Below, piece after piece: positions 53,680 through 62,741 of a stretch of 64,000 nucleotides of DNA. Below the pieces are notes generated by a model, which saw only the letters and a list, made by a program, of their open reading frames with translations, had not been told where the DNA came from and made no database searches. This DNA comes from Massilia sp. IC2-477 (GTDB lineage: Bacteria; Pseudomonadota; Gammaproteobacteria; Burkholderiales; Burkholderiaceae_D). Positions within the stretch are counted from its first letter, which is position 1; each line of letters begins with the position of its first letter. Position numbers and translations under genes: made by a program. The stretch spans positions 1-64,000 of the forward strand of contig NZ_JAJFEQ010000006.1 in NCBI RefSeq assembly GCF_020707265.1, given 5' to 3'.

Positions 53680-54762
53680 TCAGTTCGACTCCTTGATCAT
53701 CCTGCCATTACTCGGCTGTACCGGCCGCGCATTCAGCGGATACAAACGCGAGAACAGCGCCATCTGCGCCGGCGACGCCTGCATCGGCTGCTTCATGACG
53801 ATCCACAGCACATCCTCCGTGCAGGGCGGTTCGGTCAGCGAGCCCATATAGGTAAAGTATTCGCGCTTTTCCGGCAGTCCTTCGTTCGGGTCGAGCACGA
53901 TCGAGGGCGACACGGTCTGCTGCTTTTCCAGCGGCAGGTGGTTCCACACGGTCTGGATCAGCGGGTTGGCCTTGCCGCGCTCGAGCAGCACGGCCAGCAC
54001 CAGCAGCTTGCCTTCGAAGCTGCGATGCACGAAGTGGATCACCATCTCGGTGCCGCGGCCGTTGATTCGCTCTTCCGACGGGCGGTGGAAATGGAACTGC
54101 TGCAGCTCGTAGGCCTGGTTGCCGACCGTGAGGAAGTTGCCGCCGCCGACCGTCACCTGGATCGTGTGGCCGTTGTCGATCTCGCTGAAGGAGGTGGGAC
54201 GGTAGTCGAAGGCGATCTGTTCGAGGTCGACCTTCATGCCGTCGCGCAGGTCGATCGGCGACTGGCGCTTGCCGGTGCTGCACTTGGCCCAGCTCGAATT
54301 GATGTTGGACCAGTTGGCCGGGCCGTACTCGCCCTCGTAAGACCAGTGGGTGCCGTTCTTCGGCTTGTTGGCGGCGGCGATCGCGGCCTCGGCTTCCTTG
54401 CGGCGTTTGGCGTCCGCAGCTTTCTTCGCCTTGGCGGCCGCGGCGGCGCGCGTGGCCTGCTGCTCGCGCAGCTGGGCCAGGCGCTCGGCGATGCGCACCG
54501 ATAGGTCGACTTCCGACTGCTCCTCGTCGGCGGCGGCCGGCGCAGCCGCTTTTGCGGGCTCGGGCTTGGCCGGACGCGCGTCGGCCTGCGCGGCCAGGGC
54601 CTTGATGTCCGGCTTCACCGACGCGTTGGCCTTGCCTTCGAGGATGGCCTTGACGTTCGCGGTCTTGCCGTCGGCCGGCTTGGCAGCGTGGGGAGCGGAG
54701 TCGCGCGCGCTTGCCGAGGCCATGACAAGGCTGCAAGCTAACAGGGCGATGAGGTGGCGCAT
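53680..54762 (-). CDS. Periplasmic alpha-class carbonic anhydrase with coiled-coil extension
   Basis: 360-residue exported enzyme converting CO2 and bicarbonate. A signal peptide (1-19, ASA-R) is followed by an Ala/Lys/Glu-rich region (about 20-135), whose second half (ERLAQLREQQATRAAAAAKA and on to AEAAIAA) should form a coiled coil. The alpha-CA domain (about 138-350) shows HWSYEGEYGPANW, KCSTGKRQSPIDLRD, zinc His residues in LQQFHFHRPSEE and MVIHFVHR, and SLTEPPCTEDVLW, with the usual Cys pair. The extension is unusual for the family. Confidence 0.9.
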   Translation of the reverse strand: MRHLIALLACSLVMASASARDSAPHAAKPADGKTANVKAILEGKANASVKPDIKALAAQADARPAKPEPAKAAAPAAADEEQSEVDLSVRIAERLAQLREQQATRAAAAAKAKKAADAKRRKEAEAAIAAANKPKNGTHWSYEGEYGPANWSNINSSWAKCSTGKRQSPIDLRDGMKVDLEQIAFDYRPTSFSEIDNGHTIQVTVGGGNFLTVGNQAYELQQFHFHRPSEERINGRGTEMVIHFVHRSFEGKLLVLAVLLERGKANPLIQTVWNHLPLEKQQTVSPSIVLDPNEGLPEKREYFTYMGSLTEPPCTEDVLWIVMKQPMQASPAQMALFSRLYPLNARPVQPSNGRMIKESN

Positions 54763-54837
54763 GAGAATCCAGGAATGAGTCTGTCCTCATGCTTATCGGC
54801 AATAAGCGGCGTAAACTTGAGTGCGCTGAAACAACAA

Positions 54838-54858
54838 CGCCCCGAAAATATCGGGGCG
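54838..54858 (-). terminator. Hairpin terminator after the DedA gene
   Basis: A perfect 8-bp stem CGCCCCGA/TCGGGGCG with a 5-nt loop lies 22 nt after the DedA stop; on the minus strand it is followed by a T-rich GTTGTTGTTTC. Confidence 0.6.
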
Positions 54859-54879
54859 CTGCAAGGATGGCAATGCCTG

Positions 54880-55524
54880 TTATCGGCTCAACACACGGCG
54901 GCCGAACTTGTACAGGCCGCCGATCGCCAGCGGCACGATCGCCGCCGAGACGCCCACCAGCACGATCTCGGTCAGGTGGTCCTTGATGATCGGGATGCCG
55001 CCGAAGAAGAAACCCGCCGTGACCAGGCTGGCCACCCACAGCACGGCGCCGGTCACGTTGAACATCTGGAAGCGCGCATGCGTCATTTCCGACACGCCGG
55101 CCACGAAAGGCGCGAAGGTGCGCACCACCGGCACGAAGCGGGCCAGGATGATGGTCTTGCCGCCGTGCTTTTCGAAGAAGTCGTGGGTGCGCTGCAGCGC
55201 ATCCTTGTTGATCCAGCGGTAGTTGTGCGTGAACACCCGGTGCCCGATGGCCTGCCCGATGTAGTAATTCAGGGTATTGCCCGTGACCGCCGCCGTAATG
55301 AGCAGCGCCATCAGGAGCGGATAGTTCATCTGGCCGGTGGCGCAGAAGGCGCCGGCAATGAATAGCAAGGTGTCGCCGGGGAAGAAAAACAGGAGCACCA
55401 GGCCGGTTTCGCAAAACACGATCGCAAACAGCACGATGTAGACGTAAGTGCCGTACTGGGCCAGCAGCGTGCCCAGCGTCTTATCGACATGCAGGACCAT
55501 GTCGAATAATTGCATCAGATCCAT
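54880..55524 (-). CDS. DedA-family membrane protein
   Basis: 214-residue polytopic membrane protein of the DedA/VTT family, linked to lipid-carrier or lipid scrambling and envelope homeostasis. Signature segments: FCETGLVLLFFFPGDTLLF, GNTLNYYIGQAIGHRVF, FFEKHGGKTIILARFVPVVRTFAPFVAGVSEM (with the conserved Arg of RFVPVVRT) and five or so TM helices. The ATG at 55524 is preferred to long upstream frames. It is divergent from the cyclophilin gene. Confidence 0.9.
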   Translation of the reverse strand: MDLMQLFDMVLHVDKTLGTLLAQYGTYVYIVLFAIVFCETGLVLLFFFPGDTLLFIAGAFCATGQMNYPLLMALLITAAVTGNTLNYYIGQAIGHRVFTHNYRWINKDALQRTHDFFEKHGGKTIILARFVPVVRTFAPFVAGVSEMTHARFQMFNVTGAVLWVASLVTAGFFFGGIPIIKDHLTEIVLVGVSAAIVPLAIGGLYKFGRRVLSR

Positions 55525-55679
55525 AATTTTCCTAGAAGGTAGCCTTGCATCATACCATCTCCCGCTCTGGGACCGACCGGCAGGCACTGGCATTCGGAGG
55601 ATATGTGCGCTGTGATGAGCTTTACGTTTTGACCACATTCCAGCACAATCGACCGGATAACAAACCATCAGGAGACCGC

Positions 55680-56603
55680 ATGAGCACGATGTCCACCGCC
55701 CTTCGCCTTGCCCTGACCGCGGGTGCGCTGGCCGCCGCCGGCAGCCAGGCCGCCCCGGCCACGAAGGAACTGCCGCCCAGGGCCACGGTGGCCGACGTGG
55801 TCAAGGCTTCCAAACCCGCCGACTGGCGCGCGCTCGACCCGGAAAACACGCTCTACATGGACCTGCCGACCGGGCGCGTGGTGATCGAGCTGGCGCCCGC
55901 GTTTGCGCCGAACACGGCCGCCAACATCCGCGCGCTGGTACGCGAAAACTACTTCGACGGCCTGTTCATCATCCGCTCGCAGGAAAGCTTCGTGGTGCAG
56001 TGGGGCGACCCGGACGAGGAAAAACCGAAAGCCTTCAAGGCCGCCAAAACGGTGAAGGCCGAGTTCACCGCGCCGATCAAGTCGGCCGGCACCTTCACCC
56101 GCCTGAAGGATGGCGACGTGTATGCGCCCCAGGTCGGCCACGTGAACGGCTTCCCGGCCGCGCGCGACCCGGCCAGTGGCCAGGCCTGGCTGGTGCACTG
56201 CTACGCCATGATCGGCGTGGCGCGCGACACCGATGCCGACACCGGCAACGGCTCGCAGCTCTACACGGTCATCGGCCACGCGCCGCGCCAGCTGGACCGC
56301 AACATCACCGTGGTCGGTCGGGTCGTGTCCGGCATGTCCCTGCTCTCGGTGCAGCCGCGCGGCACCGGCGCCCTGGGCTTCTACGAGAAGCCGGAACAGC
56401 GCATGCCCTTGAAACTGGTGCGGATGGCGGCCGACGTGCCCGAAGCCGAGCGCAGCAAGCTGGAAGTGATGCGCACCGACAGCGCCACCTACCAGGCCGT
56501 CATTGACGCCCAGCGCAACCGCGGCGGCCCGTGGAACAAGTTCTCGGCCGGGAAGATCGACCTGTGCAGTGCGCCGATTCCGGTACGCGAACAGAAGCCT
56601 TGA
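55680..56603 (+). CDS. Secreted cyclophilin-type peptidyl-prolyl isomerase-like protein
   Basis: 307-residue exported protein. A signal peptide (about 1-24) leads to a cyclophilin-like fold: [52 protein letters not shown] and [20 protein letters not shown]. The usual active-site block FHRxxxxFMxQGGD is present but altered ([14 protein letters not shown]), so catalytic efficiency is uncertain. The last 40 residues are an extension with one Cys. ATG at 55680 gives the best signal peptide. Cell location is periplasmic or external. Confidence 0.85.
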   Translation: MSTMSTALRLALTAGALAAAGSQAAPATKELPPRATVADVVKASKPADWRALDPENTLYMDLPTGRVVIELAPAFAPNTAANIRALVRENYFDGLFIIRSQESFVVQWGDPDEEKPKAFKAAKTVKAEFTAPIKSAGTFTRLKDGDVYAPQVGHVNGFPAARDPASGQAWLVHCYAMIGVARDTDADTGNGSQLYTVIGHAPRQLDRNITVVGRVVSGMSLLSVQPRGTGALGFYEKPEQRMPLKLVRMAADVPEAERSKLEVMRTDSATYQAVIDAQRNRGGPWNKFSAGKIDLCSAPIPVREQKP

Positions 56604-56610
56604 GTCCCTT

Positions 56611-57105
56611 CTAATCCGCTTCGCGCAGGCGGCGCGCGCGCACCGCCGGCTCGATCCCAAGTCGGTGCACTACCTCCGCCAATACGCGCCGCGCCACGCC
56701 CACCTCGGCCGGCGGCAGACTCGCCAGTACTTCCGCCGCTACCTGTTCACGCAGGGCGCGCGTGGTTTCCACCATGCTCCAGCCGCGTGCGCTTAGAACT
56801 ACCATGCGGCGCCGCGCGTCCTCGCCGGCGACCTCTTCCAGCAAGCCCAGGCCCAGCATCTCTTGCAGCCGCTTGGTGGCCGCCTGCTGGCTGATCCCCA
56901 TCAGATTCGCCAGCTGGGTGGCGCTCTTCGGTCCTGACAGCAGGTGCTGGACGACGTAGCCGAATGCCTGGCGCACTTCGGGATAGCCGGCGGCGCGCAA
57001 GCGCGCAGTGACCGTGTGGTTGAAGCCGGTGCCTGCAATGAAGGCGAGCGTGCCGAGGTCGAGCGAAGCAAGATCGCTTGGCGGCTGGGATGGGGGTATT
57101 GGCAA
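56611..57105 (-). CDS. MarR-family transcriptional regulator
   Basis: 164-residue dimeric wHTH regulator. Core: VVQHLLSGPKSATQLANLMGI (HTH), SQQAATKRLQEMLGLGLLEE (recognition), EDARRRMVVLSARGWSM (wing with DARRR), flanked by long N- and C-terminal dimer helices. It is divergent from a SnoaL-like gene; a clean palindrome lies between them. Likely a repressor released by a small aromatic or oxidative signal. Confidence 0.9.
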   Translation of the reverse strand: MPIPPSQPPSDLASLDLGTLAFIAGTGFNHTVTARLRAAGYPEVRQAFGYVVQHLLSGPKSATQLANLMGISQQAATKRLQEMLGLGLLEEVAGEDARRRMVVLSARGWSMVETTRALREQVAAEVLASLPPAEVGVARRVLAEVVHRLGIEPAVRARRLREAD

Positions 57106-57128
57106 GAAGCCTCCTCTCTGTCAGTATA

Positions 57129-57144
57129 CACAACCATAGTTGTG
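57129..57144. promoter_or_regulatory. MarR operator palindrome
   Basis: CACAAC-CATA-GTTGTG is a perfect dyad (6-bp arms, 4-bp spacer) located 24 nt from the MarR start and 15 nt before the SnoaL-like start. Size and symmetry match characterised MarR-family sites, so both genes are probably repressed from it. Confidence 0.7.
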
Positions 57145-57159
57145 CAATCGGAGGATAAC

Positions 57160-57567
57160 ATGTCTATCGAGATCGTGCGGCGCCTGTTCGCCGCCATCGA
57201 GCAGGGTGAGCTGGCCGCCATCGAGGCGGCCTACCATGAGGACGCCGAGCAGGTCGAACACCCGAACCGCCTGCTGCCTGGAGGAGCACGGCGCGACAGG
57301 GCCGCGCTGGTGGAAGCGGCGCGGCGCGGCAAGGCGCTACTCGCCACGCAGCGCCTTGTGATCGACAACAGCGTAGCCAACGGCGACAGGCTGGCGCTCG
57401 AGGCCAGCTGGAGCGCCACGCTGGCGGTCGACGCGCCGCCGCTCGGCCTGAAGGCAGGCGACGGCATGCAGGCGCGCTTCGCGCAGTTCTTCCAGTTTCG
57501 CGACGGGCGTATCCTGCGGCACCACACCTACGACTGCTTCTCGCCTTGGGGAGACAGCCAGCCATGA
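57160..57567 (+). CDS. SnoaL-like/NTF2-fold protein
   Basis: 135-residue protein of the SnoaL-like polyketide-cyclase/NTF2 superfamily. It begins MSIEIVRRLFAAIEQGELAA, with YHEDAEQVEHPNRLLPGGAR and a closing strand RFAQFFQFRDGRILRHHTYD. A GGAGG-like ribosome-binding site (CGGAGGATAAC) precedes the ATG. Being divergent from a MarR repressor suggests inducible expression. Whether it is an isomerase, hydrolase or binding protein cannot be told. Confidence 0.85.
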   Translation: MSIEIVRRLFAAIEQGELAAIEAAYHEDAEQVEHPNRLLPGGARRDRAALVEAARRGKALLATQRLVIDNSVANGDRLALEASWSATLAVDAPPLGLKAGDGMQARFAQFFQFRDGRILRHHTYDCFSPWGDSQP

Positions 57568-57635
57568 CGCGGTCGATCCACAATCTCTAGCGACAGGCAC
57601 GATTTGGCACCCGCGGGGCGAGCTATAATCGCCGG

Positions 57636-59540
57636 ATGAACGCCCCAGTGAACACCCATCGCCCCATCCAGCAGCTCCCCGACCAGCTGATCTCCCAGAT
57701 CGCCGCAGGCGAGGTCGTCGAACGACCTTCCGCCGTGGTCAAGGAACTGCTGGAAAACGCGCTCGATGCGGGCGCGACCCAGATCACCGTGCGGTTGGAA
57801 GAAGGCGGGGTCAAGCGCATCGCCATCACCGACAACGGCCGCGGCATCGAGCCGGAGCAGCTGCCGCTGGCCCTGGCGCGCCACGCCACCTCCAAGATCG
57901 CCTCGCTGCACGACCTGGAACACGTCGGCACCCTGGGCTTTCGCGGCGAAGCGCTGGCCTCGATCGCCTCGGTGGCCGCGGTGCGCATCACCTCGCGCAC
58001 GCCGAACGCGCCGCACGCCTATGAAATCGTCGGCTCGCACGAGGGCACCGTGGCCCCCTCGTCCGGCGCCTTCGGCACCACCATCGACGTGCAGGACCTG
58101 TACTTCAATACCCCGGCGCGGCGCAAGTTCCTGAAGTCCGAACAGACCGAGTACGGCCACTGCGCCGAAGTCGTGCGCCGCATCGCGCTGTCGCGTCCGG
58201 ACGTGTCCTTCAGCCTGACGCACAACGGCCGCACCATCGACCACTGGAACGTGAGCGAGGCGGCCAAGCGCAGCGCCCAGATCCTCGGCAACGAGTTCGG
58301 CGAAGCGCGCCTGGCGCTGGACGAAGCGGCGGGCCCCTTGCGCCTGCACGGCTACGTCGGCCTGCCGACCGCCTCCAAGGCGCGCGCCGACGGCCAGTTC
58401 TTCTACGTGAACGGGCGCTTCGTGCGCGACAAGCTGCTGGTGCACGCGGTGCGCGCGGCCTACCAGGACGTACTGCACGGCGACCGCTTCCCCTGCTACG
58501 TGCTGTCGCTCGACCTCGACCCGGCGCTGGTCGACGTCAACGTCCACCCGTCCAAGATCGAGGTGCGCTTCCGCGACAGCCGCGCGGTGCACCAGTTCGT
58601 GTTCCACGCGGTGCAGCGCACGCTGGCCCAGACCTCGGCCACCGCGCACGGCAGCGCCCCGGCGCCAATCTCGGCCGCCGAAGTCAGGCCGAGCGGCACG
58701 CCGGTGTGGGCGCCGCGCCCGCACGAACAGACCTCCTTCGGCGCGCAGCTGGCGCCGAGCTTCTCGCCTTCGCCGTTCGCGCCGGGCAGCCGCTGGGACG
58801 ATCCGCGGCCGCAGCCCACTACCGGCGGCGTGGCCCAGCGTACCGAAGCCTATGGCGCCCTGTTCGCCTCCAACGCGCCCGCCAAGGCGGAGGCGCCGGT
58901 GGGTGTTCCCCTGTCCGCTTCCGAGCGCCCGCTGTCGAACGAGGACTTCCCGCTCGGCTTCGCGCTGGCCCAGCTGCACGGCATCTACATCCTGGCCCAG
59001 AACACCAAGGGCCTGGTGCTGGTCGACATGCATGCGGCCCACGAGCGCATCCTGTACGAGCAGATCAAGAACGCCCTGGACGCGCGCGCCGACGGTGAAG
59101 AACTGCAGGTGCAACAGCTCCTGATCCCGGTGACCTTCTACGCCGACGCCATCGAAGTGGCCACCGCCCAGGACCACCAGGAGACCCTGAAGACGCTCGG
59201 CTTCGACATCGCCGCGCTGTCGCCCACCACCCTGGCCGTGCGCACCGTGCCGACGCTGCTGAAGAACGCCGACGCGCAGACCCTGGCGCGCGACGTGCTG
59301 CGCGACGTGCGCGAATACGGCGGCTCGCGCGTGCTGATCGAGCGCCGCAACGAACTGCTCGGCACCCTCGCCTGCCACACGGCCGTGCGTGCCAACCGCA
59401 TCCTGTCGAACCAGGAGATGAACGCCCTGCTGCGCCAGATGGAAATCACGGAACGCTCCGACCAATGCAACCACGGCCGGCCGACCTGGGTCCAGCTCGA
59501 GATTTCGGCGCTCGACAAACTCTTCCTGCGCGGTCAGTGA
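57636..59540 (+). CDS. mutL: DNA mismatch repair protein MutL
   Basis: 634-residue ATPase that couples mismatch recognition to strand removal. GHKL ATPase motifs: [40 protein letters not shown] and a second-half VNGRFVRDK with [14 protein letters not shown]. After a Pro/Ala-rich linker (about 335-425), the C-terminal domain contains [12 protein letters not shown] (about 464-475), matching the DxHAxxExxxxE endonuclease motif, so this MutL probably nicks DNA itself as in bacteria without MutH. It overlaps miaA by one base. Confidence 0.95.
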   Translation: MNAPVNTHRPIQQLPDQLISQIAAGEVVERPSAVVKELLENALDAGATQITVRLEEGGVKRIAITDNGRGIEPEQLPLALARHATSKIASLHDLEHVGTLGFRGEALASIASVAAVRITSRTPNAPHAYEIVGSHEGTVAPSSGAFGTTIDVQDLYFNTPARRKFLKSEQTEYGHCAEVVRRIALSRPDVSFSLTHNGRTIDHWNVSEAAKRSAQILGNEFGEARLALDEAAGPLRLHGYVGLPTASKARADGQFFYVNGRFVRDKLLVHAVRAAYQDVLHGDRFPCYVLSLDLDPALVDVNVHPSKIEVRFRDSRAVHQFVFHAVQRTLAQTSATAHGSAPAPISAAEVRPSGTPVWAPRPHEQTSFGAQLAPSFSPSPFAPGSRWDDPRPQPTTGGVAQRTEAYGALFASNAPAKAEAPVGVPLSASERPLSNEDFPLGFALAQLHGIYILAQNTKGLVLVDMHAAHERILYEQIKNALDARADGEELQVQQLLIPVTFYADAIEVATAQDHQETLKTLGFDIAALSPTTLAVRTVPTLLKNADAQTLARDVLRDVREYGGSRVLIERRNELLGTLACHTAVRANRILSNQEMNALLRQMEITERSDQCNHGRPTWVQLEISALDKLFLRGQ

Positions 59541-60496
59541 TGGATAAGAGCAGCAAGAAGCCGATGGCCGTGGCCATCATGGGCCCGACCGCGTCCGGCA
59601 AGACCGCGGCCGCGCTGGCGATCGCGCAAACGCGCCCGGTCGAGATCATCTCGGTCGATTCGGCCCTGGTCTACCGCGGCATGGACATCGGCACCGCCAA
59701 GCCATCTGCCGAGGAACTGGCGAGCGTGCCGCACCACCTGATCGACATCATCGACCCGCTCGACGCCTATTCGGTGATGCAGTTCCGCGAGGATGCGATC
59801 CGCCTGGTGGGCGAGATCAACGCGCGTGGCGCGCTGCCGTTGCTGGTGGGCGGCACGATGATGTATTTCAAAGGCCTTACCGACAGCCTGGACGAGCTGC
59901 CGACCGCCGACCAGGCGGTGCGCGCCGCCATCGAAGAGGACGCCGCGCGCGTCGGCTGGCCCGCCATGCACGCGAAACTCAGCACGCTCGACCCGGTCAC
60001 GGCCGAGCGCCTGAAACCAAACGACGCCCAGCGCATCAACCGCGCGCTCGAGATCATCCAGCTCACGGGCAAACCGATGTCCGAGCTGCTTGGGCTGCGC
60101 GCAAAGCCCGAGCTGCCCTTCGAGCTGGTGTCGTTCGCGCTGGAACCCTCGGACCGCGCCGTGCTGCACAAGCGCATCGCGCAGCGTTTCGACCAGATGC
60201 TGGGCGAGCGCGACGACGAGGGCCTGGTGGCCGAAGTGGCGCGCCTGCGCGCACGCGGCGACCTGACACCCAATCTGCCCTCGATGCGCTGCGTCGGCTA
60301 CCGCCAGACCTGGGACTACCTCGACGGCAGCATCAGTCGCGCCGAACTGCGCGAACTGGGCATCATCGCCACCCGCCAGCTGGCCAAGCGCCAGATCACC
60401 TGGCTGCGCGCGATGCCGGAGCGGATCGTGATAGACTGCCTCGGTACGGACCCGACGGGCGAGCTGATCGATCGGCTGGCGCAGTTGGAAAAATGA
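59540..60496 (+). CDS. miaA: tRNA dimethylallyltransferase
   Basis: 318-residue enzyme that prenylates A37 of tRNAs reading UNN codons. It has the P-loop [65 protein letters not shown] and [17 protein letters not shown]. The ATG overlaps the mutL TGA (TGATG), so it is translated by coupling. It is followed by two tRNA genes on the same strand. Confidence 0.95.
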   Translation: MDKSSKKPMAVAIMGPTASGKTAAALAIAQTRPVEIISVDSALVYRGMDIGTAKPSAEELASVPHHLIDIIDPLDAYSVMQFREDAIRLVGEINARGALPLLVGGTMMYFKGLTDSLDELPTADQAVRAAIEEDAARVGWPAMHAKLSTLDPVTAERLKPNDAQRINRALEIIQLTGKPMSELLGLRAKPELPFELVSFALEPSDRAVLHKRIAQRFDQMLGERDDEGLVAEVARLRARGDLTPNLPSMRCVGYRQTWDYLDGSISRAELRELGIIATRQLAKRQITWLRAMPERIVIDCLGTDPTGELIDRLAQLEK

Positions 60497-60578
60497 CATT
60501 GGCGCGAGATTTTTGCGCTTGGGAAGGGCGTCCAGCCTTGACAGCTGACGCGGCGCCCCCGATAATGCCTGCCGTTGC

Positions 60579-60655
60579 GGTGATATAGCTCAGCTGGTTA
60601 GAGCACAGCACTCATAATGCTGGGGTCGGTGGTTCAAGTCCACCTATCACCACCA
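60579..60655 (+). tRNA. tRNA-Met (CAT), tandem copy 1
   Basis: 77-nt cloverleaf with encoded CCA: acceptor GGTGATA/TATCACC, D arm GCTC/GAGC, anticodon arm CAGCA-CTCATAA-TGCTG and T arm GGTGG/CCACC. The stem with C at position 30 fits elongator tRNA-Met better than lysidine tRNA-Ile. It is identical to copy 2 at 60714. Confidence 0.92.
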
Positions 60656-60670
60656 CAGAATTCCAAACGG

Positions 60671-60705
60671 ATGGCTTGACTCCCGGAGTCAGGCCATTTT
60701 GTTTT
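60671..60705 (+). terminator. Intrinsic terminator between the two tRNA genes
   Basis: An 11-bp stem ATGGCTTGACT/AGTCAGGCCAT (one G-U pair) with a 5-nt loop, followed by TTTGTTTT. It closes the first tRNA transcript, so the second copy should have its own promoter, although no clear one fits in the remaining 8 nt; read-through is likely. Confidence 0.7.
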
Positions 60706-60713
60706 ACCCTTTC

Positions 60714-60790
60714 GGTGATATAGCTCAGCTGGTTAGAGCACAGCACTCATAATGCTGGGGTCGGTGGTTCAAGTCCACCTATCACCACCA
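60714..60790 (+). tRNA. tRNA-Met (CAT), tandem copy 2
   Basis: Identical in all 77 positions to copy 1, with encoded CCA. The start-to-start distance is 135 nt. A strong terminator follows 5 nt after the CCA. Confidence 0.92.
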
Positions 60791-60795
60791 AGACG

Positions 60796-60829
60796 AAACG
60801 GCCCGGTTCTCGCGAACCGGGCCGTTTTT
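60796..60829 (+). terminator. Strong intrinsic terminator after the tandem tRNAs
   Basis: A 14-bp stem (AAACGGCCCGGTTC paired to its complement) with a TCGC loop and a five-T tail; the A-run on the other side makes it work in both directions, also serving the convergent small gene. Confidence 0.92.
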
Positions 60830-60848
60830 CTTTGCCAAAATCTGCAGA

Positions 60849-61007
60849 TCAGTGCTTCTTGCCGCCACCCGAGATCTTGTTCTCGGTGGCCCAGGCGCGC
60901 CGCTCGGCTTCCTTCTTGCCGACGCCCTTCTTTTCGTAGCCTTCCTCGATGTGCTTGACCTGGCGCTTCTGCTTGTCCGTGTAGGACGATTTATCACCTT
61001 GAGGCAT
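60849..61007 (-). CDS. Small conserved Lys/Glu-rich protein
   Basis: 52-residue hydrophilic protein beginning MPQGDKSSYTDKQKRQ and ending SGGGKKH, with a central helix VKHIEEGYEKKGVGKKEAER and RRAWATENK. I recall similar short proteins annotated as conserved or plasmid-stabilisation-like in many proteobacteria; no function is proven. A strong AAGGAG ribosome-binding site precedes the ATG. It is convergent with the tRNA terminator. Confidence 0.78.
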   Translation of the reverse strand: MPQGDKSSYTDKQKRQVKHIEEGYEKKGVGKKEAERRAWATENKISGGGKKH

Positions 61008-61096
61008 GATGATTCTCCTTTGAATCGTGATTCACACCCCTAGGCTACGCTCCCGTTCGTCCCTGTAACGTTCGGTATCTCACGCAAAACCACGAT

Positions 61097-61411
61097 CTAC
61101 TCATCCGTAAACGACTCGTCGAGGGCATAGTCGCCGCGCGCCAGGCCCGCCAGCACGGCGCTGGCCTGCTCCAGGTAGTCGGAGGGCACCAGGATGCGCA
61201 CGCCGCCCAGCGCAGGCGCCAGCAGCAGGTCGGCCTGCATCAGGTGGGCATCGGCCAGCACGGCGGGGATGCCGGCGGCGACCAGGCAGCCCTGGGCCAG
61301 GGTGGCGTCCATCGGGATCAGGTAGCGGGCGATGATGAACAGGTCGCGGCCCGGGATCTGTTCGACCTCCGGGTTCGCCGCCAGCCAGGCGTCGAGTGCG
61401 GGTGCTTCCAT
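61097..61411 (-). CDS. DUF2007-type putative signal-transducing protein
   Basis: 104-residue protein with a ferredoxin-like DUF2007 domain: LFIIARYLIPMDATLAQGCL, AAGIPAVLADAHLMQADLLL and VRILVPSDYLEQASAVLAG, an arrangement also found as a fused domain in some enzymes. The C-terminus is acidic. It starts 18 nt after the DUF445 stop and is probably in that operon. Function unknown. Confidence 0.82.
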   Translation of the reverse strand: MEAPALDAWLAANPEVEQIPGRDLFIIARYLIPMDATLAQGCLVAAGIPAVLADAHLMQADLLLAPALGGVRILVPSDYLEQASAVLAGLARGDYALDESFTDE

Positions 61412-61429
61412 TGCTGCCTCCTTGGATGA

Positions 61430-62695
61430 TCAGAACAATGCGGGCGCCTGCGACAGCAGGTACAGGGTCACGCCGATGAGGCCACCGACGATGGTGCCGT
61501 TGATGCGAATGTACTGCAAGTCCTTGCCGATGTTGAGTTCGATCTGCTCCGACATCTCGCGGTCGTCCCACTGCTTCACCGTATCGGCGATGTGGCGGGT
61601 CAGGAAGCCGGCGAATTCGGGCGCCACGCCGCGCGCGGCCGATTCCAGGCTTTCGCTCAGGGACGCGCGCAGTTGCGGGTCCTCGGCCAGCACCTTGCCG
61701 ACCCATGCTCCGGTGGCCACCAGGCGCCGGCGCAGGGTGGAATCCTCGCTGTGCAGGTCGTTCCTGAGCCAGGTTTTCAGTTCGGCCCACAGGCTGCCGA
61801 GGTAGCCGTTCAGGGTTTCGTCGCCCAGCAGGTAGGCCTTGATCTCGTCCGCCTTCGCGGTAAAGGACGGGTCAAGCTTCAGGCGCTCGATGAACTCCTG
61901 GGTGAACACGTCGAAGCGCTGGCGCAGCGGGTGGCGGGGATCGGCCGCTACCTTGTTCAGGATACCGGAAGCCAGCCGCACCGCCAGGTCGGCGCCCTTG
62001 CGGCCGATGAGCTCCGAAGGCAGCATGCGCTCGATGAAGGCATAGTCTTCCTTGAGCCAGTCGACGATGCCCTGCGAGATGGTGGCCTGGGTGTCCTCGT
62101 TGTCGAGCAGGCGCGCCAGCTGCACGATGCCTTCATTCAGGAGCTCCTGGTGGCGCCCGTCGCGCGTCAGGCTCTCGAGGATGGTGCCGGCCGACTTCGA
62201 CAGGTCGACGCTGTTCACCATCGCGTGCACGGCGCGCCGGATGAAGCCCTGCACCGCGCCGTCCTCGATGAAGTCGAGCAGCCAGGCGCCCACCCGCACC
62301 AGGTGCTGCCCGAGCAGCTCGGTGTTGGCGGGCTTGACCAGCCAGTCGGCCACCTTCTGCATCGGGTCGTGGCGCTGGATCAGGCGCACGATCGACTCGG
62401 TGTCGAGGAACTTCTCGTGCACGAAGCGCGCCAGGTTATCGGCGATGCGCTCCTTGTTCTTGGGGATGATCTCGGTGTGGCGCGAGACGATCGGGATCGG
62501 CACGCGCCTGAACAGCGCCACCACGGCGAACCAGTCGGCCAGCGCGCCCACCATCGCGGCTTCGGAAAAGGCGCGCAGCAGGCCGGTCCACCAGTTCTGG
62601 GGCAGGAACAGGGTCAGCACGAACAGCGAGGCCGCGCCCGCGAAAAACGCGAGTGCAAGCAGTTTCGATCGCCGCAGTTCGGCTTCCTTCGTCAT
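61430..62695 (-). CDS. DUF445 family membrane protein (YjiN-like)
   Basis: 421-residue protein of the DUF445/YjiN family. An N-terminal TM (about 15-37, GAASLFVLTLFLPQNWW) precedes AAMVGALADWFAVVALFRRVP and PIVSRHTEIIPKNKERIADN, the family signature. Long alpha-helical repeats fill about 90-390, and a C-terminal TM (IVGGLIGVTLYLLSQ) closes it, giving a membrane-anchored helical rod. The ATG at 62695 is chosen over an upstream start that reads through the palindrome at 62710. Function is unknown; envelope organisation has been proposed for relatives. Confidence 0.9.
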   Translation of the reverse strand: MTKEAELRRSKLLALAFFAGAASLFVLTLFLPQNWWTGLLRAFSEAAMVGALADWFAVVALFRRVPIPIVSRHTEIIPKNKERIADNLARFVHEKFLDTESIVRLIQRHDPMQKVADWLVKPANTELLGQHLVRVGAWLLDFIEDGAVQGFIRRAVHAMVNSVDLSKSAGTILESLTRDGRHQELLNEGIVQLARLLDNEDTQATISQGIVDWLKEDYAFIERMLPSELIGRKGADLAVRLASGILNKVAADPRHPLRQRFDVFTQEFIERLKLDPSFTAKADEIKAYLLGDETLNGYLGSLWAELKTWLRNDLHSEDSTLRRRLVATGAWVGKVLAEDPQLRASLSESLESAARGVAPEFAGFLTRHIADTVKQWDDREMSEQIELNIGKDLQYIRINGTIVGGLIGVTLYLLSQAPALF

Positions 62696-62709
62696 AGGCT
62701 CCCGGGGGT

Positions 62710-62733
62710 GGTCGGCGGGCAGTCCCGCCCTAC
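62710..62733. repeat. Divergent REP-like palindrome
   Basis: A GTAGGG-type end followed by a GGCGGG/CCCGCC stem (6 bp, 4-nt loop), read on the minus strand. It resembles the REP family of this window but lacks the GTGGGCGGG core and GCGGT end, so it is either a decayed copy or a sister family. Confidence 0.5.
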
Positions 62734-62741
62734 CCCGCATG

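Noticed and set aside
57528..59474. 648-codon frame on the minus strand
   Set aside because: Antisense to mutL, no recognisable domain.
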